NCBI RefSeq assembly: GCF_010015445.1
Contig: NC_053112.1
Coordinates: 33,071,998-33,135,997 of the forward strand
DNA from: Perca fluviatilis
Lineage: Eukaryota; Chordata; Actinopteri; Perciformes; Percidae
Length of the DNA: 64,000 bases
Direction of reading: 5' to 3'
A program made the translations under genes and the position numbers. The notes below the pieces were generated by a model, which had not been told where the DNA came from, did no database searches, and was given only the letters and a program-made list of their open reading frames with translations. Position 1 is the first letter of the stretch; each line of letters opens with the position of its first letter. Below are positions 49,601 through 63,040 of the stretch, one piece after another.

Positions 49601-50170
49601 GAAACACCGATAAGCCCACAGATGCCATGACTTTGAGCATTAGAAAATACTTTAGTACTCTAAACATAGAGCAGCCATCCGTTTGTCCATTACATTTTTT
49701 TAGCTCAAATACACCAATTCGAATTTGCCAAAACAGCATTTACAACATATAAGTAAATTGATTGAAAAATAATTTGTCACTTTTAAGGAAGTTTAAAGTG
49801 TACTTTATTTTTCAACTTGTGAAAGAGTAGTGTCCGACTCATATTGATGTAGCGTTTATACAGCTTGGCCCATTAGTGAATTAAGTTATGATGATTTGGA
49901 AAGTCAGAGAAAAATTAATTAATTGCTCCTGAATCAAACGTAAGTAAAACAGGAATATCTGATCTAATTGCTATGTTATATATTCACAGGAGGCATGCAG
50001 AAGATGAGGCAAGACGTAATCAAACACTGATCCTAGTAAAATGCAGTAAATTGTTTTAAACAATTAGCCTAATGGATACTGTAGATATATTAAAATATGT
50101 TTAAAAAATGCAATTGCAAAAAGTTATGGTTTATACAGCATCTCTAATGCAGAGTGGTTATGTGTCAAAT
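46626..50170. other. Intronic sequence without recognised gene
   Basis: No exon or complete transposon is recognised. Small features: a 15-bp tandem duplication AGCAGGGATGATGTA (about 47963-47992) and an A16 run near 48390. The open frames are short and unremarkable. Confidence 0.45.
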
Positions 50171-50174
50171 TTAA

Positions 50175-51078
50175 AGTGATGGTTCGGAGTAATTTCACCC
50201 TAGGGTCCTTTGCACCATGACCTCGAGCCAAACGCTCCCTCAGAAGCTTTTTTCAGCTGGGTCGAACATTGGGAGAGTTAGCGTAGAGTAGCGTTATCAG
50301 CTGAATAGCTTAGCACAGGGGCTAATGGATCTGAGTGTCTCTTAACATTACCCCACTAATAATGCCCGAAATGATACCAAACGTCTACAGTAGTACAAAT
50401 AGGTTATGCACTCATAAAACGATGGATTGTAAAGTTTGTAAGTACACCAGAAGTTTATGAACACTTGCCTGCTGGCTTCTGCTCTCTGCTGCTGCTGCTG
50501 TTACTACCGGGCAGTAAGAGTGCTTAGGGCCGTCTACAAATTACAACACCGAAAGAGATGCAACAAAAATATTTATTAATTTAATGATTAAATAAGGTAA
50601 TGTCTCCAAACTTACCTCAATTATAACTTGTCTCCTGCTAGTTATTCTACAGTACTTACTTTAAAAAATAAGTGAAAGTAAAAAATATTTTTGTTGCATC
50701 TCTTTTCGGTGTTGTAATTTGTAGACTGCCCTAAGCACTCGTCTTAGAGCAGCAACAACAACAGCAGAGAGCAGAAGCCAGCAGGCAAGTGTTATTTACA
50801 TAAACTTCTGGTGTACTTACAAACTTTCCAATCCATCGTTTTATGAGTGCATAACCTATTTGTACTACCGTAGACGTTTGGTATCATTTCGGCATTATTA
50901 GTGGGGTAATGTTAATAGACACGATATCCACTTACCCCCCCCGCAAAAAACAAAATGCTACTTTCGCTTCAACTCTCCCAATGTTAACCATTGGTGAAAA
51001 AAACGAAAAGCTTCGGGGTGTTTGGCTCGAGGTCATGGTGCAAAGGACCCTAGGGTGAAATTACTCCGAACCATCACT
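50175..51078. mobile_element. Long-inverted-repeat (fold-back) TTAA element
   Basis: The two arms, about 50175-50577 and 50682-51078, are near-complete inverted copies. Both start AGTGATGGTTCGGAGTAATT and end inward near CGAAA(A)GAGATGCAACAAAA. The spacer is about 100 bp. TTAA flanks at 50171-50174 and 51079-51082. No coding sequence. Terminal arms of about 400 bp are unusually long for a MITE; transcribed through, they would form a long hairpin RNA. Confidence 0.85.
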
Positions 51079-51082
51079 TTAA

Positions 51083-53874
51083 GAAAAGGAACCAATTTTG
51101 GATCCATATCAGATCAGTCAATCTGTGACCCAAATGTAAACAAAAGTGTAGTCACACAACATGAAACATGACATTTAGTGCCAAATATCTTGATAAATAC
51201 GTATAACTATTTTAGCTTCAAGTAATAAATTATAAATAGTCAAAACTACATGGTAAAAAGTTAAAACATCTAGGCATCCGATTGAACAAAACATGCACAT
51301 ATGGATGTCATTTTCACAGACTCCACCTACGCGATAGGTCATAATACTCAGACTAATAAAATACCAAGAAGTTATTCCTTTCATCTTGTCATTTTGAGTA
51401 TACACAAATGCTGCGAGGCGACAATGCAATTCAAGTGTACATTAAGGCCCGGGGCTCTACAGGACCAGAGCCAGAGAGCTACTAGAGGAAACACAGCAGT
51501 TGCAACACTTGAAAGAGCAGCAAAGAAACAAGAGCAGCAGAAATTGTTTTCTACAAGACAGAGAAGGGGCCAAACCTGTCAGTCGAGGGACTGCGAAAGG
51601 GCTCTGGAAAAGCTTGCTGGTGCTTGGGGGTACAGCGTGTTATCTGCAGCACCGCAGACGTTCCCTTTTGAAGTGATGCTGAGCCACCGATTGAGCCAGA
51701 GGCACTGGAGGTGGAAGGTGGGAGGCTAGAGAAGATGTAAAAAAAAATTAAAAATAAATAAAGGAATTAAAAAGGTGAGAAAACTGTGGGTTAAAAAAAA
51801 TACACAGCAACAGCAGAGGAATAAACAAAACATGCCAGTTAACTTTCATCTTGTTATGTAAAAAATTGCAACTCCGAAACCATTTATGGCAAATTTCTTT
51901 TGGAGCAGAGCTAAAACTTTGAGGTCACGTCATTGTTTTTCTCTATTTTCTACGTCTTGTTTAGAGAGGCCATCTCTCCTTTTAGGGAGTAATGCAGAAA
52001 GCATATGGAGATCATGTGTTGGAGAAGGATTCGGCTGCATCGGGAGGGGGATGTACAAGGGACACAATCAGATGGCAAAAGTGAGGAAAGTGAATTGACA
52101 CACTGTTCTGCCTGCTCCTTCTGTTCACTGCAACTCTCCCTCAAGGATTATCCTCTCTAATAGACTTAAAGGCACTTTAACTGAGCCGCCAGCTGCCTTC
52201 CAATGGAAAGCCATACAGGGCAAGTCTGAGGGAGGATATCCTACCATGACAATGCAACACATTCCTAGAGTGCCTTTACATCTTTATCACACCAAAATAA
52301 TCTAATATTGAACTTTGATGTAAGGAGGAAGACAGCCAGATGCAGTTTACAGAATAAAGACTATAAATCAACTTAAAAGTAGGTATAGTAGCAAAACTGT
52401 CTTTATATAGAGCCGGAGAAACCTGACCACAATACATTCATGCATTTTGGGTGCATTCATGTCTACTTAAAGCCGTCAACTTGGGATCAATTCACACAAG
52501 ATGCATTTTCAAGCTACAGTAAGCATGGCCCACCCTACTTCAATTTTGATAAACCAATAATAATGGGCCAGAGAACTGTGGTCTACATAACTTAAAACTG
52601 AGACAATTTCTAGGCAGTTTCTATGTTGGCTAACTGCACCATGAAAAACTAAAAGATTGTGTTGAAACCACAAGCAGACTAAATACAATGGGGTTTAGAC
52701 TTAATTGCCACGCATGGTTAGGTTGTTTATGCACATTTATGGGAGAAATTATTATTTAAAACAGTGCTACCACACTTTAAATCATAATTTCAAAACTGTA
52801 TGAAGGGCAGACTTATGAAGAGTGTGCCAGCTGTGTGGCAAAGAAAAGAAAAGGACAAAATGAAGTGACATTGGCTTTTAAGTTGATTAAATTAAATTAA
52901 ATGAATTTGGAAATGAATAATAAGGTCAGTGGTTCGCTGTCCTCTTCCACACTTGCTGGTTTTCCATCAAGACATCTAATCATGGACTAGATTTAGACAA
53001 ATAACCTGGCTCACTGTATAGAAAACCAACATCAGCCAACATATCATTAGTGGGTTTGTCCTTCCTGACACTTATTGGGCTGATGAAATGCCAGCTAATT
53101 ACTAATTTGTAGCTATTCAACATTTGACTTTATAGTGGCAGGAAGGGACACTATAGCTAATATTTGGATGATCATGTGATCAGGACTGTAAAAGCAAAGC
53201 GCTTTTGTTTTTTATGACAGCAATCACTGTTTTTTTATGTTTTTCTTCCTCCTTCCATTTTAACCTGCATTTAAATCTAATCTGACCAACATTTCCATCT
53301 CTTCATCCAGGAGGTTGTTTCCTACAAACAAATCTGCCATAGCTGTACAATTGTCCAACCACAAATTAATGCACTCTTACAGAAAAATCTCTAACTCTAG
53401 TGTTTATTAAAGTCACAATCATGTGTGTGATGCTAGAGTTGTAGCTATTGTTTTTCTGTAAATGGAAAAGGCTTATTGAGCTGGAAAACCACAGATTAGT
53501 CGACTAATCAAATAAAGGCACATCGCTAAACAGAAGGATTAAATAATATATTTCCCAAAGTATTTGTTAAAAAGAATTTATATAGTCACTCATCAGAAAA
53601 GTCAAGTCGCATTTTTGAATCAACACCACCATGCCATGGAACCAGTTCAGAGAAATCCTGCGAGAGTTTGGACTGGTAGTGCTGACAAAAATACAGGACT
53701 CCCTGTTTGATCAAGCAATATTTTGAATGTCCATTTCGCTAAACTTTAGCTCCATATCGCACCTATACAATCTGCGTGAACAGCAGATGAATAAGAGCAC
53801 TCTAGTGTTCACATAATGTGGAAGCTACGTAAGACCTCCAGAAACACAATCACACATAATCAATAGTTAAACTG

Positions 53875-53918
<44 letters not shown>

Positions 53919-54361
53919 GAAAAAAGGAGGTTTTTGGTGAACTTGTAAAGGTTTGCTTGTAATAAGTCTGACAGGGTCCTCTTGGACCAGCATGAGACAG
54001 TGGGAAACCTCTGACCAGGCGTGTAAAAGAAGCCTCCATTCACATGGACAGCTGTTTCCATGCCAACTGGACCTCTGTTGGGAGAGGCCTCCTTTCAAAT
54101 GGTTTTCATCCTGCACCTCTGCTGCAGTCTCAGAGAAGGACTGGTAGGCATTTGAGAGGGAACAGGTTGTGGGTGGCAGTGAAGAGATGCAACTGTGTTA
54201 TGGCAAGATCTTGATTCATCAGATCGATTTTTTTTATTGTAAGCATTTGACATTGACATGTTTTAATTATGTTAAGACATGTTCAAGGAGTTCAGATAGA
54301 GCCTGTATCAGGGCCATATTTAGTTAGACCATTGAATAACTGAACAACCAAAACATGAGTA
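51083..54361. other. Intronic sequence without recognised gene
   Basis: Includes a (AAT)n microsatellite at about 53876-53915. A 142-codon plus-strand frame (51301-51729) containing RATRGNTAVATLERAAKKQ is somewhat richer in charged residues than its neighbours but has no recognised homology or supported splice sites. Otherwise unique AT-rich DNA. Confidence 0.4.
53876..53915. repeat. (AAT)13 microsatellite
   Basis: Uninterrupted AAT triplets following ACTGTAT. Confidence 0.95.
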
Positions 54362-54905
54362 GAAACTGCTTGAGGCAACATTGGATTTACAGGCGATATA
54401 ATAAATATTTTTTTTTAACAATGTATCAAATGACAATGTGAAAGGGGTCACTCGTAGTAATGAACCTACAGAGAGACTTTATGGAGCTTCATAGAGAGTT
54501 TCAGATCATTATTTAGCTGTCCTGCCCACAACTTTACAGTTTTGGTTTTATCACAACGCTCTCTGCGGTTTGTTCTGCTGCCTGACAGACACAGTTAGTT
54601 AGCGACTAGCTGGTGAACACACTGGAGCATTTAGCAGCTAAGGAAGAGCCAGATATTTCCCTCAGGAGTCAGTAGAGACCAAACATAGCTAAAGGCAAAT
54701 TGAATATTGGACCAACAGTCATCAGATGGCCAGAAACAGGACTTCGAATGAATGATAATGTTGTTCCGTAACTGCAGGATGTGTAAATAAACAACCATTT
54801 GCTGATAATTTTGAAGTATAAACTTAAAAAGGTGGCTATATGTCAATGCTGTGTTCACAACCCGCTGCCCTCAAATGGCCCAAAAAAAGTTATTGTAGGT
54901 TTAAA
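54362..54905. repeat. Dispersed teleost repeat, copy 2
   Basis: Shares blocks with 26490-26985 (CTAGCTGGTGAACACA, TTTCCCTCAGGAGTC, GGATGTGTAAATAAACAACC) and retains further family segments, GAATATTGGACCAACAG and TCATCAGATGGCCAGAAAC. It ends AAAGTTATTGTAGGTTTAAAG. Confidence 0.65.
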
Positions 54906-57318
<2,413 letters not shown>

Positions 57319-57670
57319 TTGCCATCCTTGTTGAAAACATCTACACTGCCTCCTCTGACCCTGATGAAGACAATCTGTACGTCAAAACGGTCGTTGCTGC
57401 ACCTTGTTTTAAAAAGCTGCCACCCAGCAAACTGGGTATTACAAATCAAGAGCAAACAGTCAACAAACATAACCTTTTACATGCGGTTGCAGCTTCCCTA
57501 ACAATCCAAGATTACATTTGTTTCATAATTGGGTTAACATTCAGAGGGTTATGTGGTTGCCTATAGGAAACATCTTATCAGCCCAGCGCCACAAAATAAG
57601 TTAAACAAATAGAGTTATAAGCTATTATTTGTCTCACTGCAGCATGTAGGTAACAAATGTGCTTTGTTTG

Positions 57671-57866
57671 TTTTTTTTCGATTATTTTTTGTGGTTTTTC
57701 CCGCCTTTATTTTTTGATAGGACAGCTAGGTGAGAAAGGAGAGAGAGAGGGGGAAGACATGCAGGAAAATGTCACAGGTCGGATTCGAACCCTGGACCTC
57801 TGCGTCGAGGTATAAACCTCTCAGTATATGTGTGCCTGCTCTACCCACTGAGCCAACCCGGCCACA
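57671..57866 (-). mobile_element. tRNA-derived SINE, intact copy
   Basis: On the minus strand: GTGGCCGGGTTGGCTCAGTG, then GGTAGAGC (A box), GGGTTCGAATCC (B box), a C/T-rich body and a TCCTATCAAAAAATAAAGGC tail. An 11-bp direct repeat, TGCTTTGTTTG (57660-57670) and TGCTTTGATTG (57867-57877), matching at 10 of 11, brackets it as a LINE-type target duplication. Confidence 0.85.
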
Positions 57867-60800
57867 TGCTTTGATTGTTTTTAAATTATACAAAAGTTCA
57901 GTATAGAGCTACCAAGACCAGTCATGTCTCCAGGAATCTATGCCACCTGAAACATTTCCCCTCTATTGACATTCTTAATAACCCATCTCACTCGTACCCC
58001 CCCTTCATGTTTTGTCAATACGAGCTTCAAAGCCAGGAAATCTCACTGTCCATATGAGAATGGTTTTAGAATGGCCCTGGGGTCAGTTACACAGCAACAG
58101 TCGGGAGTGTGGGAATGTGAAGCTTTCTGCAAACAAAGTCTAGGATACCCTCATCTCTCACTCTCCAAGGCCTTGCAGCAACAATCACAGCCAGAAAAAT
58201 GGTATTTCATCACACTGATCTATGTGAACTGAAAATATGCCACTGTTGTCTCAATATTGTCAGCCTATTTTTGTACTTTGCATTCTCTAATCCTCACTTC
58301 TTTATAGTGTGTGTCCCACACAACATCATACATTGACCTGAAGGGGTCAATACATGCTTATACACTTTCAAAGGGACACATAGTGGGCATTTAGAATCAT
58401 CGTGGTTAATGAAAAGAACTGTAGCTGCCTGGTTTGTAGACAACAGTCTTTCCCATTCATAACACTAGGATGCAAAATTATCAGTTACTGGACCATGACC
58501 AGGGAACAGTAATGAGTGTACATGCCATGAGAACACAACACAAGTGATACAAATATTAATCTTTGACATCAAATCAACAGATTGGTTTCCCAAGTTTACC
58601 CTAAATTCCCAGATTCTTCACACTACCACATAAATTCCTAAAGTTGTGGTCACTTAACAACCCTTCTGACGAACAGTCTTGTTATGTAGGTTTAAATACA
58701 TTACTGCTTTATCAGGCCAAAAAGGTGAAACTGACCAGGATAAACTCCAGAAAACAACAAAAGCGGTTCTTCTCTGTTGGCTTTAAATCAAATAAACAGA
58801 CTTATTTCTGGTGACGGTGACTAACATTTTGTCCTCAACAGATCTCTTCTACAATCTCTTGTAAAGCAAATACATACATATATGGCACATTATTACAGAC
58901 AAAGTTAGTCTATATTTATATATACTCATTTGATACTTTGTTACTATCGTTATTGCTGGGTAAGGTTTTTTTTTTTTAAGCATCTATTAAGGAAAAGCCT
59001 TGTTGGAGTAGTTGTAGATCAAATTTGACAAGTAAACAGTAAAGTATCTATTGAGTCTATTGACTGAGCGTTAGGCTCTGTGCATCACATGGATCTTGTG
59101 CAAAAAGAAAAGTTCCGTTGCAGTTGAACTATTGCAATCTGTGTTATATAAAATGGTACTTCAATTTCTCGCCCCAATGATTTTGTGTCAAGACATGACT
59201 CTCATCTGACTTTGTCCTTGAGACACTGCCCCAAATACTAAAAGACAAACTGACAGAAAAAAAGCATTATGAATTACTTTTTCCCCTTTCCTTCTTTTCT
59301 TATCACAGCTTTGTAAAACTCTCCAATTCAAAAGTTAAAAGACTAATGTAAAGACAACAGTGCTTTCAACTCCTACTTGGAGTATGTATTTTGTTTGTTA
59401 TCATAGACACAGATGAATCAGTTGACTTTTTGTAGTCTAGCCAAATTAAAGTTTAGTCCTTTATCTAGGACACTGGTTTTCAGGCTTGACTTCAGAGACA
59501 GATGCTTCTTATTCTAGCCATGTCATCAAGGACAGGCAGACCTGAGAGGTCAAGTGAAGGCAGTGAACTAGCAGGGAGGGTGGAGAAGCAGTAGAGTATT
59601 CTCCCAGAGAGGAAATAAGAGCCACTAGTCTACAACGTCTTTCTAAGTGACACAGTGCGGTAGGTTAAACCGGTGTTGGCTGTGTCAATGTGTTTTATTT
59701 GACCCGACTTCACAACACTCCTCCTGACCTTGGTTTAACATGGGTTGGACACCACTTTAGTGAACCGTCTTTTCTATTAGGGAAGGAAATGTATTTCAAT
59801 GTTAGGGTTGTTTAAGTTAAACTTAACTAACTTGACCAGACTAGGAAAAACAGCACAAGCGAGAGACACCATATGCTTAAATAAGGGCGAAAGAGGGTGT
59901 GAAGAGAAATGAAACTGAAACTTTATTTGGTACTTATTGTATGTAATGTGATTCTGTGCAATTCTGATGTTTAGTAGTAATGTGTTATGAACAGTTCCAG
60001 AATTAAGTTTGCGTGAAAACATGCCCACAGATTTTGCTAACTCAACTTTAGACATGAAGGGATGGGGTCAAATTCAGGTTGATAGCGACACTCTAGCACT
60101 ATCCTGGTTATGTGTGGCACATGTAAACATCAAATCTGGGTATCCGCAACCTTGATAAAGCCTTATCCCTTTTTGGAAAAACCTAAATTTGCTACCTGGA
60201 CGACTCCAATAATGTAGATCCTGCAGCACGAAAACACCTTATCCAAATTCCTCATTATACTCCATCATGTGTGCAGGTGCGTCTTTGACTAAAGTTAGTC
60301 GAAACAAAAGATTATAATTATGTAATGATGGTCTACATGTTGGAACAAAGTAAAAGTGTGACGACAGCAGAGGATAAATTGTGTTGTCGTTCTGGTCTTC
60401 CACGTCTTCCATTACAGAAGATTATATGGAGACCAGAGTGGTAAATAGAGCAAGAAATCAAACTGGGTTCATCCTCAACAGCTGAGGTAGCTAAATCCAT
60501 ACAGAAATTACAGATATTACCACCAGTTTAAATAAATAAACATTGACTTAATATTAGAAGCACTTCTAACTATAACACTAGCAATTTAACAGCTAAACAA
60601 ATTACTGATTCCAAAAGGACAATAAAGTTAAATCACAACACTTCTCACACCATTTCAACAAAACTGGATATCATAACCTTCATGAAGGTAGGATTTCTTT
60701 GTTGTATGTAGACTGATTAAGTTCTGTTAGGTGTACTGAACAAAGTGACAACTGAGTATAGATAGGGGACAGACTGTTGGACCTTTTCAAACAATCCACC

Positions 60801-60900
60801 GTTACTTTAACAGCTGCCTTCTTAAAGAGTAAGACCAGCTCCTGTGCATTGCGAAACCAGGGAAGTCAACCACGTTTTCCAAAATGTTAGCACCCCAAAT
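57867..60900. other. Intronic sequence without recognised gene
   Basis: Unique AT-rich sequence with no recognised exon, repeat end or RNA gene. Confidence 0.45.
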
Positions 60901-60908
60901 CTCTAAAC

Positions 60909-61818
60909 CAGAGGTTCTTCGTCTTTTTTCAGCCATGGACCCCTTATGACATAGAGAATATACTGGGAACCTCCTTAAGCCTAATACACACCGAGCCGAT
61001 AATCGGCCGTCGGACAGTATGGCGAGATTAGCGACTCGAGTCTGTTCGGTGTGTTCTGTGCTGTCGTCCGTCCGAGGGGCCGTCGGCCTTCATTTTGGCC
61101 GATTTGACACTTATAAAAATCGGCAGGGCGGGCACTGCCCCCAGTCGGACTCAAATGACCCATCCGATTGGTAGAGTGATAACCTGGAAACTGGGAGCGG
61201 AATGAGCTCTCAACATCTGACGAAAATCTTTTAAACCGACCTTTGTCGATCTGAAATAAAGACAGATTCAGCAACTGCATGGCCCATTTCTTGCTTAAAA
61301 TGTTTTCAGAAACGTTTCGGTGAACTATTTTAGTACAATATGGGATCGTAATCTGAACAAGCCGCCATTACAGTCTGTCTTTGAATTTCCGGAGAAACCA
61401 GACCCACCTGACGCGTTCTTCCAATCAGCTGCCGGTTTTCATTTTTGGGCGACATTACAGATTAGCGCCGCCTGCTGTTATGGAGACATATTACCTCTCG
61501 TCACTTTGGTGTGTTCCGAGACACTTTTTTGACCAACTCGGGGAGACTGATCAGTCCAACTGCCTTCCCTGCGGAGGGTCGGCCGTCTGGTCAGTGTGTC
61601 TGGGCCTTTATAATGTCCCATGGAATAATTTGAGGTAGCCTATTCTTACACTTCTATAGTCTTAGTTATGTGAAAGAACACAAGAGAAATATATTCGAAA
61701 AATATTAGACAAAAATCATATACATTTCTCATATAATGGTAAATTAAAATGATAATGGTAATTTTGAATGAATCTGAAAACTTTTCACAAACCCCTGGCC
61801 TCCCCTTGAGAATCCCTG
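60909..61818. mobile_element. hAT element (CAGAGGTTCTTC ends) hosting a second element
   Basis: Left end CAGAGGTTCTTCGTC and right end GGGGAATCCCTG-type (CTTGAGAATCCCTG) are hAT terminal repeats. Flanks CTCTAAAC (60901-60908) and GTCTAAAC (61819-61826) match at 7 of 8. The sequence GCCATGGACCCCTTATGACA near the left and AAACCCCTGGCCTCC near the right belong to this host element. Its middle is replaced by a nested insertion. Confidence 0.72.
60984..61610. mobile_element. Nested Harbinger-like element
   Basis: Left region ATACACACCGAGCCGATAAT, CGGCCGTCGGACAG and right region GTCGGCCGTCTGGTCAGTGT form inverted ACACAC.GA.C ends. The sequence is markedly CpG-rich (repeated CGGCCGTCGG, GCCGATTTGAC), unlike both the host hAT and the intron. 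No transposase frame remains. Boundaries are approximate because no target duplication was resolved. Confidence 0.55.
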
Positions 61819-62249
61819 GTCTAAACAACCTACAAACTGTTGTCTTTGTCCCGTGAATTTCTGTCATCCGTGTGCCCCTGTGAACATCTGGATTTAGCTA
61901 AAGGGTGAAGCACTAGTTAACTTTGCATGGGGTCGGTGAGCATTTGGCGAATAGACTATCAGAGAAAAATCCATCACTCAGCTCCTAAACTGCACCTACA
62001 CCTTTATTTGGGACACTATAGCCAAGCTAAACGAAACTCACTTATCATGTTTGTGCTCATCACATAGCTAATTAAAGTGTTGCATGCGGGTTGAACTCCA
62101 CGCACTTTGCAGCTTCTGACTCAAGTTAGTGCAGCTTTTTTAAAAGGCAAAGTTTTAGTGACGGAGTTAACCAATACAGGTACCAAACTCAAACTGTGTG
62201 TTTTGATTAATGGTGGAAACATTACGACACAACAAACGTTCAGCAACTG

Positions 62250-63040
62250 CAAGCTGAATCTGACACCTGTAACTTCTTTCAAATCACCAACAAGCTCCAC
62301 ATCAACAGAAGTGCGTTAAGATGGCTAGCGTTAGCAATGCTAACTCAGCTAGCGAACGAGCTATTCGTTAGATGGCTAATGCTAGGCCCACTTCCACTGG
62401 TCCATTACTACAATATTCCCCAGTTGTGATCTTGCACATTGGGATTTTTTAATTGTTTTACCTCAGAAACGTGGAGATGAAAAAAGACAGCAGGCCTCTC
62501 CGGTGATTCCTTCGGGTCGTAGATATCCTTTGGAGCTTGATGAAACACCACAGGCTCCGCTGTTCGTTTCTTGATTTCCCACCAGCAGCAAGTCAAGTGT
62601 TTGCACCTAACCAACAGAAGCTAGCAGGTTAGCTAGAGGAGCTAACTAGCCTCTACAAGGCAATCTACAAGCCAAGTTCGTGTTACATTAGCTGGCTAGT
62701 AAAACACTGCTAACGTTAGCTGCTCTGTCAAATTGACGAGAGTATTGGTCGACCCTTTGACTCTGTTCTTTCACTGGGCGACGTATGAAGGCGTGCGACC
62801 ATTACAAGAGGGAGAACACATCCACTGAGAGCAAACAGCGTGTCAGTTGTGAGTGAGTTGCCGTTCACAGACTCTTCAACAACCGCGGTTTGTTCGTCTC
62901 CTGACTCTCCACCGACTGGAGAGAATGGCTGTCGCAACATGATGATGGCACGTTTTTGTTTGGTCTTGGGCGCTCGAATATGATGTAATAATATACTCCC
63001 TGGATGACGTCCAAACAAATCATGGTCCAAATAGTATTAA
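62250..63040 (-). promoter_or_regulatory. fbxw7: CpG-enriched putative alpha promoter
   Basis: About 30 CpG dinucleotides were counted by eye here, against very few in neighbouring AT-rich DNA. Clusters of GCTAGC, GTTAGC and CTAACGTTAGC words occur at 62320-62390 and 62615-62720. The position, upstream of a candidate donor and before AT-rich flank, suits the distant first promoter of fbxw7 alpha. A 100-codon minus-strand frame (63030-62728, MDHDLFGRHPG) crosses it but is unrecognised. A divergent plus-strand gene beyond the window cannot be excluded. Confidence 0.45.
62462..62614 (-). CDS. Candidate upstream fbxw7 exon (possible N-terminal extension)
   Basis: The minus-strand open segment starts with ATG at 62614-62612 and encodes 51 residues, including EPVVFHQAPKDIYDPKESPE. 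It ends at CTGAG|GTAAAA (62462/62461) in phase 0. The alpha start exon begins in phase 0 and is open upstream of its own ATG, so joining them would give an uninterrupted frame of 51 + 23 residues before MNQ. This may be chance: the segment could equally be 5' UTR with the normal start at 21171. No homologue of the peptide is known to me. Confidence 0.3.

Noticed and set aside
51301..51729. 142-codon plus-strand frame with a charged central part
   Set aside because: No domain, first third is AT-rich intron-like sequence, no splice context. Probably chance.
57671..57866. A and B boxes with GGTTCGAATCC, considered as a tRNA gene
   Set aside because: Cannot form a tRNA cloverleaf. C/T-rich body, tail, direct repeats and sister copies show it is a SINE.
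62728..63030. 100-codon minus-strand frame starting MDHDLFGRHPG in the CpG-rich block
   Set aside because: No recognised family and no donor in the right phase leading to the alpha exon. More likely promoter or untranslated leader.
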